Part shown: piece after piece, positions 48,377 through 57,577 of the stretch | Position numbering within the stretch: the stretch's first letter is position 1 | How the letters are laid out: each line of letters starts with the position of its first letter | Source: CALRWV02 sp943371965 | GTDB lineage: Bacteria; Bacteroidota; JABWAT01 | NCBI GenBank assembly: GCA_943371965.1 | Contig: CALRWV020000010.1 | Span: 1-64,000, forward strand | Direction of reading: 5' to 3' | DNA: 64,000 nucleotides | Program-made: the position numbers and the translations under genes | The notes under the pieces: model-generated | What the model saw: only the letters and a program-made list of their open reading frames with translations | Database searches by the model: none | Told to the model about the DNA's origin: nothing

Positions 48377-50743
48377 ATGTCTTTAGTAACAACTGAAAAT
48401 ACACTCAGACAGCTTGAATATACTGATCTGACAGAAAAAATTGCACATTACGCCCACACCAAACGTGGGCGTAATCATTTATTGGAATATTCAATTTCTA
48501 CTGATCAAAAATGGATTGAAAATGAAATCAGACTTGTTTTTGAATGCTGGGTTTTCCTGAAAGAAATAGGATCCATTTCCAGTGAAAGATGGTGTGATCT
48601 TTCATCGGTGGAACCCGGATGGCAAATAGAAAATAAAACTCTATCAATCAACAGTTTAATTATTTTTAAAGCTTTCATATCGCACTACGAATTTATATTT
48701 CAGGCATTTTCAAATAATCAGTCAGATATTCCGGGTTTGTTTGAACTTGTAAAAAACACATTTCCGCTTAAAGAATTGAAAAAGCAATTCGATAAAGTTT
48801 TCAATGACGACGGTGAAATTTTAGATTCAGCTTCTCCGCAACTTTCCCAAATACGGTCTGAAATCAATTCAATTCAACGGAAAATTCAAATCCGTGCAGG
48901 TGATTTGCTGGATAATTTTCAAAAAGAAGGATTTTTAACAACAGCTCAACTCACTATAAAAAATGGCAGGTTGGTTCTTCCGTTCAGCGCAGAATTTAAA
49001 AGAAAAATTCCAGGTTTTATTCATGATGTAAGCGGTAGTGGTCAAACTGTTTTTATAGAACCGCAGGAACTGGTTAATATGAATAACCAGCTTTTTGAAC
49101 TCCGAGGTGAAGAAAATGTTGAAATACAACGGATACTTTCTGAATTAAGCGAAAAGCTTCGGGTTTATAAATCTGAACTTCTTAAAATGGAAAAACTGCT
49201 GATTCATCTTGATCAGATTCATGCAAAAGCCAAATTTCTAACACCTTTCAAAATTACAATTCCACAATTGCAGAAAGAGAAGAAGTGGCAGATCAGAAAC
49301 GGAATTCATCCGCTTTTATTCCTTTCAAGAAAATCAAAAAATCTGCAGACCATTCCACTTGATTTTGAAATGGGTGAAATGGATGAACAGTTTATTTTAA
49401 TTTCAGGACCTAATGCCGGTGGAAAATCGGTTGCAATGAAAACAATTGGGATTTTACAGCTGATGATTCAATCAGGAATGCCGGTTCCCGTTGAAGAAAA
49501 CAGTTCATTTCCGGTCATTGAAGGCATTTTTTCTGTTATCGGTGATAATCAATCGATATCAAATGATTTGAGTTCGTTCAGCGGACATATTCAGGCAATC
49601 AAAGAAATTCTTGATATAGCACCGCTTCACAATTCGCTTGTTATGATTGATGAAATTTGTTCAGGAACTGATCCGATTGAAGGACAGGCATTGGGAATTG
49701 AACTGATGCTTCAATTTGTTTCAAACGGATATTTTGGTGTTATCACTTCGCATTACAGCGCATTGAAAAATTTCGCAAACGAACATCCAAAATTTGCCAA
49801 CGGTTCAATGGTTTTCAATACAGAAAGTTTGGAACCTACTTATTTATTCAGAAAAGGAATTCCAGGTAGTTCCTATGCATTGGCACTGGCTTCAAGAATG
49901 AATCTGGATTCGAAACTTATTGAAAAAGCCCGATTGAGGACCGGAATTCAGCATCAATCAGTTGAACAGATGAACCTTGAACTTGAACGGAAGCTTCATG
50001 AGAATACTGAAAAACAGCGATTTCTGTCGATAAAAGAAGGTGAAATTGTTCATCTCGAAAATGAATTGCGTGAAAAACAGAAGTTGGTGAAACAATCCGA
50101 AAAATCATTCAAATCAAATCTGAAAAAACAGTTTGATGCAGAAATTGACAGCCTCAAAAGATCTATCTTTTCAGAATTGAAGTCACTGAAAGAATCAAAA
50201 GTTCCTGATTTTAAAAAACTGGAAGATCAACTTTACAAAAAAGTTGAGGAAACAAAAGCGACGGCTTCTGAACTTGAAGAAGTTACAGAAGCAGTAATTT
50301 TCAAAATCGGTGATTCTGTCAAAATCAAAAATGGAACACAAAATGGTGAAATCCTGCAAATTGAAGCGGATTCCGCAATTGTTCAATTTGGTCCAATCAA
50401 GATGAAAATCAGTAAATCTGATCTGGTTCCATATACAAGAAAGCAATCCAAATATTCTGAGGCAAAACAACCTTCCGTTGAAATCAAACCAATGGAAAGT
50501 TATCAAAGTGAATTAAAACTTCTTGGTCTTACCGTATCTGAAGCACTTGAAAAAGTGGAATTATATCTCATTCATGCCATGTATAATCAATATCCGAGTG
50601 TTAAAATTGTTCATGGGAAAGGAACTGGTGCATTGAGAAAAGCTGTACATCAATATCTTGCGAATTATCCCGGAATAAAGGAGTTTCATTTGGCAGAATG
50701 GAATGAAGGAAGTACCGGTGTCACAGTAGTAATCTTTTCATAA
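48377..50743 (+). CDS. mutS2: MutS2 family ATPase with C-terminal Smr domain
   Basis: A 788-aa protein. The N-terminal core and clamp (about 1-310) are followed by the MutS ATPase with ISGPNAGGKSVAMKTIGILQLM, DEICSGTDPIEGQALG and the signature SSFSGHIQAI. A long coiled coil (about 515-610), a KOW-like region (IGDSVKIKNGTQNGEIL) and the Smr domain (about 710-788, LGLTVSEALEKVELYL and VHGKGTGALRKAVHQYL) complete it. MutS2 proteins suppress recombination and rescue collided ribosomes. There is no N-terminal mismatch-recognition domain, which distinguishes it from MutS. Confidence 0.95.
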   Translation: MSLVTTENTLRQLEYTDLTEKIAHYAHTKRGRNHLLEYSISTDQKWIENEIRLVFECWVFLKEIGSISSERWCDLSSVEPGWQIENKTLSINSLIIFKAFISHYEFIFQAFSNNQSDIPGLFELVKNTFPLKELKKQFDKVFNDDGEILDSASPQLSQIRSEINSIQRKIQIRAGDLLDNFQKEGFLTTAQLTIKNGRLVLPFSAEFKRKIPGFIHDVSGSGQTVFIEPQELVNMNNQLFELRGEENVEIQRILSELSEKLRVYKSELLKMEKLLIHLDQIHAKAKFLTPFKITIPQLQKEKKWQIRNGIHPLLFLSRKSKNLQTIPLDFEMGEMDEQFILISGPNAGGKSVAMKTIGILQLMIQSGMPVPVEENSSFPVIEGIFSVIGDNQSISNDLSSFSGHIQAIKEILDIAPLHNSLVMIDEICSGTDPIEGQALGIELMLQFVSNGYFGVITSHYSALKNFANEHPKFANGSMVFNTESLEPTYLFRKGIPGSSYALALASRMNLDSKLIEKARLRTGIQHQSVEQMNLELERKLHENTEKQRFLSIKEGEIVHLENELREKQKLVKQSEKSFKSNLKKQFDAEIDSLKRSIFSELKSLKESKVPDFKKLEDQLYKKVEETKATASELEEVTEAVIFKIGDSVKIKNGTQNGEILQIEADSAIVQFGPIKMKISKSDLVPYTRKQSKYSEAKQPSVEIKPMESYQSELKLLGLTVSEALEKVELYLIHAMYNQYPSVKIVHGKGTGALRKAVHQYLANYPGIKEFHLAEWNEGSTGVTVVIFS

Positions 50744-50773
50744 ACCAAATTAAAATTCACCCATAAGGGGGAT

Positions 50774-50803
50774 TTGTTATTTTAACTATCCGCTCTAACT
50801 TTG
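50774..50803 (+). promoter_or_regulatory. Promoter of the outer-membrane protein gene
   Basis: TTG (50774-50776) and a perfect TAACTTTG (50796-50803), 19 bp apart. It lies about 55 bp before the ATG. Confidence 0.7.
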
Positions 50804-50856
50804 TATTGCATTTGGGATAGAATCCAAATAAAAAACAAATACTTAGGAGAATCGAA

Positions 50857-51399
50857 ATGAAAAAGCTATCACTTATTATTGCTTTGGTTATTATGTCAAC
50901 AGGCGTGTTTGCCCAAGCAAATGCTAAATTTTACAATGCTGGAGCTATGATTCCGGGAGCTGGAGCAAATTTCTCAGCATTCGGACTTGGTTTCGGTGCC
51001 AATTTCGAATATGGAATTTCAGATATGTTTGGGGTGCAAGTGGCTATCAACAAAAACTCTTATGAAACCGGACTTCAAAAATGGTCATTGGTACCTATTG
51101 ATTTATATGCAACTTGGCACAATAATGCTTTCAACAGCGGCTTTATGTCAGGAGATATGGTTGATACATATGTAATGGCTGGTGCTACTTGGACAAGCTT
51201 TTCAATTGATGATGGTTCAAAAGAATCAAGTGAATCTGGAATCGGTTTTGGTGGTGGTGTTGGATCAAGATATTATTTCAACGAACACATGAGCTTGGGT
51301 TTTGAGGGTAAATACCGTTTTGCTTCTTTTGAAGCTGGTGGATATTCACTTGCTCTTGCTTGGTACAGCATTGGACTTAATTTCGGTTACAAACTGTAA
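50857..51399 (+). CDS. Predicted outer-membrane beta-barrel protein
   Basis: A 180-aa protein. The signal peptide is MKKLSLIIALVIMSTGVFAQ. Alternating aromatic/glycine strands follow (FSAFGLGFGANFEYGI, GIGFGGGVGSRYYFN, LGFEGKYRFASFEAGGYSLAL), ending in YSIGLNFGYKL, an OmpA/OmpW-like C-terminal strand. Function unknown. The AGGAGA upstream of the ATG is unusually strong for this genome. It has its own promoter and terminator, so it is monocistronic. Confidence 0.8.
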   Translation: MKKLSLIIALVIMSTGVFAQANAKFYNAGAMIPGAGANFSAFGLGFGANFEYGISDMFGVQVAINKNSYETGLQKWSLVPIDLYATWHNNAFNSGFMSGDMVDTYVMAGATWTSFSIDDGSKESSESGIGFGGGVGSRYYFNEHMSLGFEGKYRFASFEAGGYSLALAWYSIGLNFGYKL

Positions 51400-51418
51400 T
51401 TAATTCTTAAATGATTTT

Positions 51419-51451
51419 TTAAAAAAGTCCGGCTTGTCCGGACTTTTTTAT
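51419..51451 (+). terminator. Rho-independent terminator after the outer-membrane protein gene
   Basis: AAAAAAGTCCGG, a 4-nt loop (CTTG) and TCCGGACTTTTTTA. Its T-run also forms the T-rich -33 region of the next promoter. Confidence 0.85.
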
Positions 51452-51474
51452 TTTATGCCCCTTTTGTAACTTTG
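51444..51474 (+). promoter_or_regulatory. Promoter of the UvrD-type helicase gene, giving a near-leaderless transcript
   Basis: A T-rich element (TTT at about 51444-51446) lies 20 bp before a perfect TAACTTTG (51467-51474). The ATG at 51480 begins 6 bp after this box, about where transcription should start. Confidence 0.55.
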
Positions 51475-51479
51475 TTGTG

Positions 51480-53495
51480 ATGACAAAGACCTATTCTCTC
51501 CGCAATCTAAATCCATTAAAAAACAATAACTTAGATATTGAATGGCTTTCTGATTTAAATCCGCAGCAAAAGGAAGCTGTTCTTCATTTATCAGGCCCGT
51601 CACTTGTAATTGCAGGAGCAGGAACCGGTAAAACGAAAACACTAGTTTACCGCGTTGCTTATTTAATTGAAACAGGGATTCTTCCACAAAAAATACTGCT
51701 ATTAACTTTTACAAAAAGAGCAGCAGAAAATATGATTTTGAGAGCTGCAACAGTTTCACAATCAGCTCAAAATGTTCAGGGAGGAACGTTTCATTCTTTT
51801 TCAAATCAGATTATCCGCGAGTTTGGATATTTGCTGGGATACGGAAAAAATTTCACCATTCTCGATTCAGAAGATTCTCAGGACCGGATTGATTTTATCA
51901 GAACAAAAGTGATGGAATCTTTCCCCAAAACGCGATTTCCAAAAAAATCGACATTGCAGGATATTTTTTCTTCACACAGGAATATTGGAATCCCGATTTC
52001 ACAAATTATTGAAGAGTCATATCCCCAATTTGCCAATTTACTTGCCCCCATTGTTAGTATTTATGAAAACTATCAGGAACATAAAAAACAGCAGGTAATG
52101 GCTGATTATGACGATTTGCTTTTTATATGCAGAGATTTGATAAAAATTTTCCCACAGGTTTTAACAACACTCAAACTCCGTTTTGATCATATTTTAATTG
52201 ATGAATATCAGGATACGAATCCAATTCAGGCTGAAATAGCGGAATTGATATCGGGAAAAAATGGAAACCTGATGGTTGTTGGAGATGATGCCCAATCGAT
52301 TTACAAATTCCGTGGAGCAGACTATAAAAATATTCTTCATTTTCCTGACCGCTTTCCGAATGCTAAAATTTATAAGCTGGAACAAAATTACCGGTCAACA
52401 CAGCAGATTTTGGAAGTTGCAAACTCGGTAATCAGACAGGCAACTGAGAAATTTGAGAAGAATTTATTTACTGAACGAAAAACCGGGGATTTACCTGCCC
52501 TGATTTCCGCAGCAGATGAACATTTTCAGAATCAGTTTATCATTTCCAAAATTCTTGATTTAAGGGAACAGAATATTTCGCTGAACGATATTGTTGTTTT
52601 GTTCAGGAATTCAAGAAACAGCTATTCTTTGGAGCTTGAATTAGCTTCCATGAATATCCCTTTTGAAAAACGGGGAGGAAATAAGTTTACAGAATCGGCA
52701 CACATCAAAGATTTGATTGCCTATTTGAAAGTAATTGAAAATCAGAAAGATTTGGTTAGCTGGAACCGTATTCTTCAGTTATTGGATGGAATTGGACCGA
52801 AGAACGCAGATGAAATAATCAAAAAATTGATTGAAACTGAAAATCAACCCGGAACTGCAATTGGTGTTGTTTCTGACAGATACAAGATTCAGGTGACGTC
52901 GCTTTTAAAAATTATTTCTGGAATGCAGAATGATCAGGAATCGATCGTTTCTAAAATTGAATCGCTTATTAAATTTTACCAGCCATTGTTTCAGAAAAAA
53001 TATTCAGAAGATTTTCCGAAACGCGAAAAGGATTTGGAAGCTTTTACCCAAATATCAGCTCAATTCGCTTCAATTTCTGACTTTCTGAGTCACTTGGCAC
53101 TTGAACCTATTGATTTTACAGCTTTGAAAACAGAATCGTCACAAAAAGAAGAAGCACCTTTGATTTTATCAACCATTCATTCTGCTAAAGGATTGGAATG
53201 GCATTCGGTTTTTATCATGGATTTGCTTGAAGGGATTTTACCATCGACCTATTCAATTAATGACTCAGAAACTTTGGATGAAGAACTCAGATTGTTCTAT
53301 GTTGCAGTAACAAGGGCAAAGGAAAATCTTTATCTTTGCTATCCGGCGGTTCAATACAGCCGGTCATTTCATGATTACTTTACCAACCCTTCCAGATTTT
53401 TAACACAGATTCCGGAAGGATTAACTGAAAAATGGATTTTGGACAACAATCCGCAAAACCAGATTGAACCACCTAAAAAAGAATTGACCGATTAA
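51480..53495 (+). CDS. UvrD/PcrA-type ATP-dependent DNA helicase (SF1)
   Basis: A 671-aa helicase with LNPQQKEAVLHLSGPSLVIAGAGTGKTKTLVYR (Q motif and Walker A) and LLTFTKRAAENM. It also has LIDEYQDTNPIQAEI (Walker B), VVGDDAQSIYKFRGAD, LEQNYRST, STIHSAKGLEWHSVF and LFYVAVTRAKENLYL. All SF1A motifs are present. It is slightly shorter than Rep/UvrD. A frame start GTG exists at 51477; ATG 51480 is preferred. No ribosome-binding site can precede it if the promoter above is right. Confidence 0.93.
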   Translation: MTKTYSLRNLNPLKNNNLDIEWLSDLNPQQKEAVLHLSGPSLVIAGAGTGKTKTLVYRVAYLIETGILPQKILLLTFTKRAAENMILRAATVSQSAQNVQGGTFHSFSNQIIREFGYLLGYGKNFTILDSEDSQDRIDFIRTKVMESFPKTRFPKKSTLQDIFSSHRNIGIPISQIIEESYPQFANLLAPIVSIYENYQEHKKQQVMADYDDLLFICRDLIKIFPQVLTTLKLRFDHILIDEYQDTNPIQAEIAELISGKNGNLMVVGDDAQSIYKFRGADYKNILHFPDRFPNAKIYKLEQNYRSTQQILEVANSVIRQATEKFEKNLFTERKTGDLPALISAADEHFQNQFIISKILDLREQNISLNDIVVLFRNSRNSYSLELELASMNIPFEKRGGNKFTESAHIKDLIAYLKVIENQKDLVSWNRILQLLDGIGPKNADEIIKKLIETENQPGTAIGVVSDRYKIQVTSLLKIISGMQNDQESIVSKIESLIKFYQPLFQKKYSEDFPKREKDLEAFTQISAQFASISDFLSHLALEPIDFTALKTESSQKEEAPLILSTIHSAKGLEWHSVFIMDLLEGILPSTYSINDSETLDEELRLFYVAVTRAKENLYLCYPAVQYSRSFHDYFTNPSRFLTQIPEGLTEKWILDNNPQNQIEPPKKELTD

Positions 53496-53499
53496 TAAA

Positions 53500-53949
53500 A
53501 TGGCAAAACAAACCAAAAATAAAAAGCAGGTTCAACTTGATTCTGATTTATGGGAAAAACTTTTTCTCGCACTTGTTATTACAGGTATTTTTCTGATTTT
53601 GGGACTTATAGTCAAATACAGTTTTGAGGAACAAAGTTTTACGGATGTTCTGGTGAAAACACTAAAGACATCGGAAATTATTTTCTTTCACATGAGTACG
53701 GCGTCATTTGGCGCCTTTATGTTTTTGATTTCACTTATCATTATCAAATTCAGAAATCAGGTGACGTTTTCGAATTTTTCAAAATCACTCAAATCTTACC
53801 TTGTTTTTTTCATCGTCATCAATATCTCAATTGTTATGTTTGATATTTACGTTGGATATAAATTAATCTCCATTGAAACTTATGCCATGAGCTTTGGATT
53901 TGGAGTTTTAACTGCAGTTATTATTCATTTTGTTGGCAAGGTCGTTTGA
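53500..53949 (+). CDS. Four-span membrane protein of unknown function
   Basis: A 149-aa protein with a Lys/Gln-rich start (MAKQTKNKKQVQLD) and four hydrophobic segments (about 20-42, 63-83, 98-119, 126-147). The family is not recognised. It begins 4 bp after the helicase stop codon, so it is cotranscribed. The gap after it (53950-54030) holds GAGTGGCGAGTAGCAAG-type microrepeats. Confidence 0.65.
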   Translation: MAKQTKNKKQVQLDSDLWEKLFLALVITGIFLILGLIVKYSFEEQSFTDVLVKTLKTSEIIFFHMSTASFGAFMFLISLIIIKFRNQVTFSNFSKSLKSYLVFFIVINISIVMFDIYVGYKLISIETYAMSFGFGVLTAVIIHFVGKVV

Positions 53950-54030
53950 TAAAACAGACAATGGACAAAGGATAATAGTGAGTGGCGAGTAGCAAGTTGT
54001 AAGTTTTAGGACAGTTGGTTTTAATAAAAT

Positions 54031-55539
54031 ATGAGCAAAATTAAAAAAATACTGATTGCAAACCGCGGTGAAATTGCCGTCCGAATTATAAGAACCTGCA
54101 AGGAAATGGGAATCGGAACCGTTGCCGTTTTTTCTGATCCTGACAGAAAATCTCTGCATGTTCAGTTTGCCGATGAAGCAGTTGGATTGGGTGGAGAAAA
54201 ATCTTCAGAAAGTTACCTGATCAAAGAAAAAATAATTGAAGCTGCCAAAATAACCGGAGCTGATGCCATACATCCGGGATATGGATTCCTTTCCGAGAAT
54301 GCAGATTTTGCAGAAATGGTGGAAAAAGCCGGAATCATATTCATTGGTCCGAGACCTGCAGCCATCAGAACCATGGGTGATAAGACAACTGCGAGAAAAA
54401 GTCTAGCAGGTAAAAAAGTTCCGATCGCACCTGGAACACAGGATTCGATAGACAATATTCAGGAAGCAAGAAAAATTGCTGATGGAATCGGTTATCCTGT
54501 TCTTGTAAAAGCATCTGCCGGTGGTGGTGGAAAAGGGATGCGGGTTGTTTATAAATCAGAAGAGTTTGAAAAAAGCATGATTGCTTCCCAAAATGAAGCG
54601 AAAAATGCTTTCGGTGATTCACGCGTTTATATCGAAAAATATCTTGAAAATCCCCGCCACATAGAAATTCAGATTTTAGCTGATGAAATTGGAAATACTG
54701 TTTATTTGTTTGAAAGAGAATGTTCGATTCAACGCCGCCATCAAAAAGTTGTTGAAGAAGCACCAAGTTCTGTTCTGACACCGGAAATGAGAAAGGCAAT
54801 TGGGGAAGCTGCAGTAGAAGTTGCAAAATCCTGCAAATACCGCGGAGCGGGAACGGTGGAGTTTTTGGTTGATAAACATCGCAATTTCTTCTTTCTGGAA
54901 ATGAATACCAGGTTACAGGTTGAACACCCGGTAACGGAACAGATTACGGGTCTTGATCTCGTTCGTGAGCAAATCAGAATTGCTGAAGGTGAAGAACTGG
55001 GATATAAACAGCAAGATCTGAAAATACACGGACATTCTGTTGAATGCAGAATTTATGCAGAAGATCCTGAATCGCAATTTTTACCGGATACTGGAAAATT
55101 GGTTAGACATAGAGTTCCGAACGGTTTGGGAGTTCGTGTTGATTCAGGAGTTGAAGAAGGTTCAGAGATTTCCATTTTTTATGATCCGATGATTTCAAAA
55201 TTGGTTGTTTGGGATAAAGACAGAGATTCGGCAATCAGGAAAATGAAACGTGCTCTTCAGGAATATTATATTTCTGGTGTTAGAACCACAATTCCATTTT
55301 GTGAATTTGTTATGGATCATCCCAAATTCATTGAAGGCGATTTTGATACTCACTTTATTCAAAATTATTTCACTGCAGATTCTTTGAAGATTAGTGATAA
55401 AAAAGAATTGATTTCACTTGCCGGTTCAGCAATTCAGGCAATTCATTGGCTAGAAAAGAAAGAAAAATCAGTACCCCAAGTTCAGCAGCAACAGACTGGA
55501 ATTTCGGATTTGAGTCTGTGGAAAGTGAGAAGGAAATAA
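54031..55539 (+). CDS. Biotin carboxylase subunit of an acyl-CoA (probably propionyl-CoA) carboxylase
   Basis: A 502-aa ATP-grasp enzyme that carboxylates biotin. It shows KILIANRGEIAVRIIRTCKEMGI, HPGYGFLSENADFAEM, the glycine loop KASAGGGGKGMRVV, ECSIQRRHQKVVEEAPS and the EMNTRLQVEHPVTE signature. The C-terminal tail after 465 is unconserved. It is followed 1 bp later by a biotin carrier and, in the same run, by methylmalonyl-CoA mutase. A propionyl-CoA rather than acetyl-CoA carboxylase is therefore likely. The carboxyltransferase subunit is not in the window. Confidence 0.9.
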   Translation: MSKIKKILIANRGEIAVRIIRTCKEMGIGTVAVFSDPDRKSLHVQFADEAVGLGGEKSSESYLIKEKIIEAAKITGADAIHPGYGFLSENADFAEMVEKAGIIFIGPRPAAIRTMGDKTTARKSLAGKKVPIAPGTQDSIDNIQEARKIADGIGYPVLVKASAGGGGKGMRVVYKSEEFEKSMIASQNEAKNAFGDSRVYIEKYLENPRHIEIQILADEIGNTVYLFERECSIQRRHQKVVEEAPSSVLTPEMRKAIGEAAVEVAKSCKYRGAGTVEFLVDKHRNFFFLEMNTRLQVEHPVTEQITGLDLVREQIRIAEGEELGYKQQDLKIHGHSVECRIYAEDPESQFLPDTGKLVRHRVPNGLGVRVDSGVEEGSEISIFYDPMISKLVVWDKDRDSAIRKMKRALQEYYISGVRTTIPFCEFVMDHPKFIEGDFDTHFIQNYFTADSLKISDKKELISLAGSAIQAIHWLEKKEKSVPQVQQQQTGISDLSLWKVRRK

Positions 55540-55540
55540 T

Positions 55541-56035
55541 ATGAAGTATCACTTAACCATTGATGAATTGCAGCTTGATGCCAACATAACCGGATATTTG
55601 GAAGCAAAAATTAAAGGACAGGATTTAAAAGTCGATCTTGTCAGGCTCGATGAAATCAGATATTCTGCAATTGTAAATCACAGAACTTACATTTTCGAAA
55701 TCAACAAAATTGATGGTGACTTGTTTTTGATTTATCAAAATAGAAAAATTCCATTTCTTGTCGAAACTGAAAAAGACCTGATGATGAAGCAAATGCAAAA
55801 ATCATCTAGTGCGGATTTGAACAGATCAGATATAAAAGCTCCAATGCCCGGACTGGTTGTGAAAATTGAAGTTTCAGAAGGACAGACTGTTTCAAAAGGT
55901 CAAGGATTAATTATTCTTGAGGCAATGAAAATGGAAAACGAAATCAAAGCACCTATAAGTGGTGTGGTTACAAAGATATCAGTTGTTGAAAAACAGAATG
56001 TGGAAAAAAGTTCTGTCCTTATGGTGATTGGATAA
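55541..56035 (+). CDS. Biotin carboxyl carrier protein
   Basis: A 164-aa protein. The C-terminal biotinyl domain (about 95-164) shows IKAPMPGLVVKIEVSEGQTV and the biotinylation site EAMKMENE with K130. The N-terminal 90 residues are a small beta domain as in the carriers of propionyl-CoA-type carboxylases. It is separated from the biotin carboxylase by one base, so the two are coupled. Confidence 0.92.
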   Translation: MKYHLTIDELQLDANITGYLEAKIKGQDLKVDLVRLDEIRYSAIVNHRTYIFEINKIDGDLFLIYQNRKIPFLVETEKDLMMKQMQKSSSADLNRSDIKAPMPGLVVKIEVSEGQTVSKGQGLIILEAMKMENEIKAPISGVVTKISVVEKQNVEKSSVLMVIG

Positions 56036-56055
56036 GATTTTTTAAAGAGGATGCA

Positions 56056-56298
56056 ATGAATATCAACAATGTAAAAAGAGAATTGATTGATGAAATAATT
56101 GGAATTGATGACGAACAGTTGCTTCATAAAATACAGGAAGTTATTTCGCTTTCAGATTCAAAACCCAACTTCAAAGTGCTAACTGAAAATGAGATGATTG
56201 AAATTATGACCAGATCTGTTGAAGATTACGAAAAAGGTAGAGTAACAAGTCAGTCGGAACTGGAACTTGAAATAAAAAGTTGGAAAAATAAACATTGA
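56056..56298 (+). CDS. Antitoxin of a ParE-type toxin-antitoxin pair
   Basis: An 80-aa acidic helical protein (NNVKRELIDEIIGIDDEQLLHKIQEVISL, then NEMIEIMTRSVEDYEKGRVTSQSELELEIKSW). Its C-terminal half resembles Bacteroidota antitoxins that neutralise RelE/ParE toxins. It overlaps the toxin gene by 4 bp (ATGA), the usual coupling. AAAGAGG lies 5 nt upstream of the start. Confidence 0.75.
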   Translation: MNINNVKRELIDEIIGIDDEQLLHKIQEVISLSDSKPNFKVLTENEMIEIMTRSVEDYEKGRVTSQSELELEIKSWKNKH

Positions 56299-56609
56299 AT
56301 ATTGTTTGGACTGATGAAGCAAAATCTCATCTAAAAGAAATATATGACTATTATTATTTGAATTTTTCTGAAATACTTGCATCTGAAATTGTTGAGAATA
56401 TAATTCAAAAAGTTAGAGTGTTTGAGCATGATTTTATTTCTTTGGGACAAATTGAACCAACTCTTAAAAAAATGAAAATTCCATTTCGTTACCTTCTTGA
56501 AAACAGCTATAAAATAATTTATTGGACTAGTGAGAAAGAAGTAATTATTTCTGCAGTATTCCATACAAGTCAAAATCCAAAGAAACTCAAAAAACTGGTG
56601 AAGAAATGA
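56295..56609 (+). CDS. ParE/RelE-superfamily toxin
   Basis: A 104-aa basic protein with the ParE layout. The N-terminal part is IVWTDEAKSHLKEIYDYYYLNFSE, the core is RYLLENSYKIIYWTSEKEVIISAVFHTSQNP, and the tail is KKLKKLVKK. ParE toxins act on gyrase and RelE toxins on ribosomal mRNA; which applies here is open. The gene overlaps the antitoxin gene by 4 bp and the following epimerase gene by 4 bp, so it is embedded in the metabolic operon. Confidence 0.82.
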   Translation: MNIVWTDEAKSHLKEIYDYYYLNFSEILASEIVENIIQKVRVFEHDFISLGQIEPTLKKMKIPFRYLLENSYKIIYWTSEKEVIISAVFHTSQNPKKLKKLVKK

Positions 56610-57577
56610 ACATTCTTCTTACCGGAGCCTCAGGATTTCTTGGCAACCAAATTTTAAAAGAACTGTTAAAAACAGATCATAAAATCAGATGTTTGGTCCA
56701 CCGGAAACCACTTCAGATTGTTTCAGATAAAATTGAATTTGTTGAAGGTTCTTTAACTGAAAATGAATTTCTATATGATTTAACAAAAAATATTGATGTT
56801 GTAATCCATTCTGCTGCATTGATTTCCTTTAAGAAATTCCGCAAGAAGGAAATGTTTGATGTAAACGTTTATGCTACCAGAAATCTGATGAATGCTTCAC
56901 TCGAAAATAAAGTTCATAAATTCATTTACATCAGCAGTATTGCAGCTGTTGGTGCACATTTGGGTGAAGGAATTATCAATGAACAGTTTGCCTATAATTT
57001 AAAACCGCTCCGTGTGAATTATTCCATCACAAAATATTTGGCTGAATTTGAAGTTTTACGAGGTCAGCACGAAGGAATGGAATCCATCATTTTAAATCCT
57101 GGAAATATTATCGGACCAGAAGATTTTAAATTTTCCAACTTATCTTATGTTCAGATGGCTCAATTCAATCCGCAACCGGTTTTTCAAGGTGGTATCGGTT
57201 TGGTTGATGTACGAGATGTTGCTGATGCAGTAATCAAATCCGTTAGTCTCGAAGGACACGGTCAACGTTATATTTTAATTGCTGAAAATGTTACCTATCA
57301 GAATTTTTTGGACAAATTGAATTCATCTGTAAAACAATCAATTTCATTTCCAAAAACAATTGCTAAAATAATGGCATATATAATGGAAGGTTTCGAATTT
57401 GTTACAAAAATTAAAATGCCATTGAGTATTGAAAAGGGAAGATTGTTCAATTTCTACTTTTGGGGAGACAACTCAAAATCGAAAACTGAATTGGGAATTG
57501 TTTACCGTCCTATTGAAGAAACAATCCATGATATGTTGGAATGGTACAAATCAGTTGGAAAATTAAAACATGACTGA
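56606..57577 (+). CDS. NAD(P)-dependent epimerase/reductase of the extended SDR family
   Basis: A 323-aa protein. The N-terminal Rossmann motif is ILLTGASGFLGNQILKELLKTD, followed by DVVIHSAALISF, the active-site YSITKYLAE (YxxxK), and LNPGNIIGPED. It resembles dihydroflavonol-4-reductase-like sugar or sterol dehydrogenases; the substrate is unknown. It overlaps the toxin gene by 4 bp and the mutase gene by 8 bp. Confidence 0.88.
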   Translation: MNILLTGASGFLGNQILKELLKTDHKIRCLVHRKPLQIVSDKIEFVEGSLTENEFLYDLTKNIDVVIHSAALISFKKFRKKEMFDVNVYATRNLMNASLENKVHKFIYISSIAAVGAHLGEGIINEQFAYNLKPLRVNYSITKYLAEFEVLRGQHEGMESIILNPGNIIGPEDFKFSNLSYVQMAQFNPQPVFQGGIGLVDVRDVADAVIKSVSLEGHGQRYILIAENVTYQNFLDKLNSSVKQSISFPKTIAKIMAYIMEGFEFVTKIKMPLSIEKGRLFNFYFWGDNSKSKTELGIVYRPIEETIHDMLEWYKSVGKLKHD

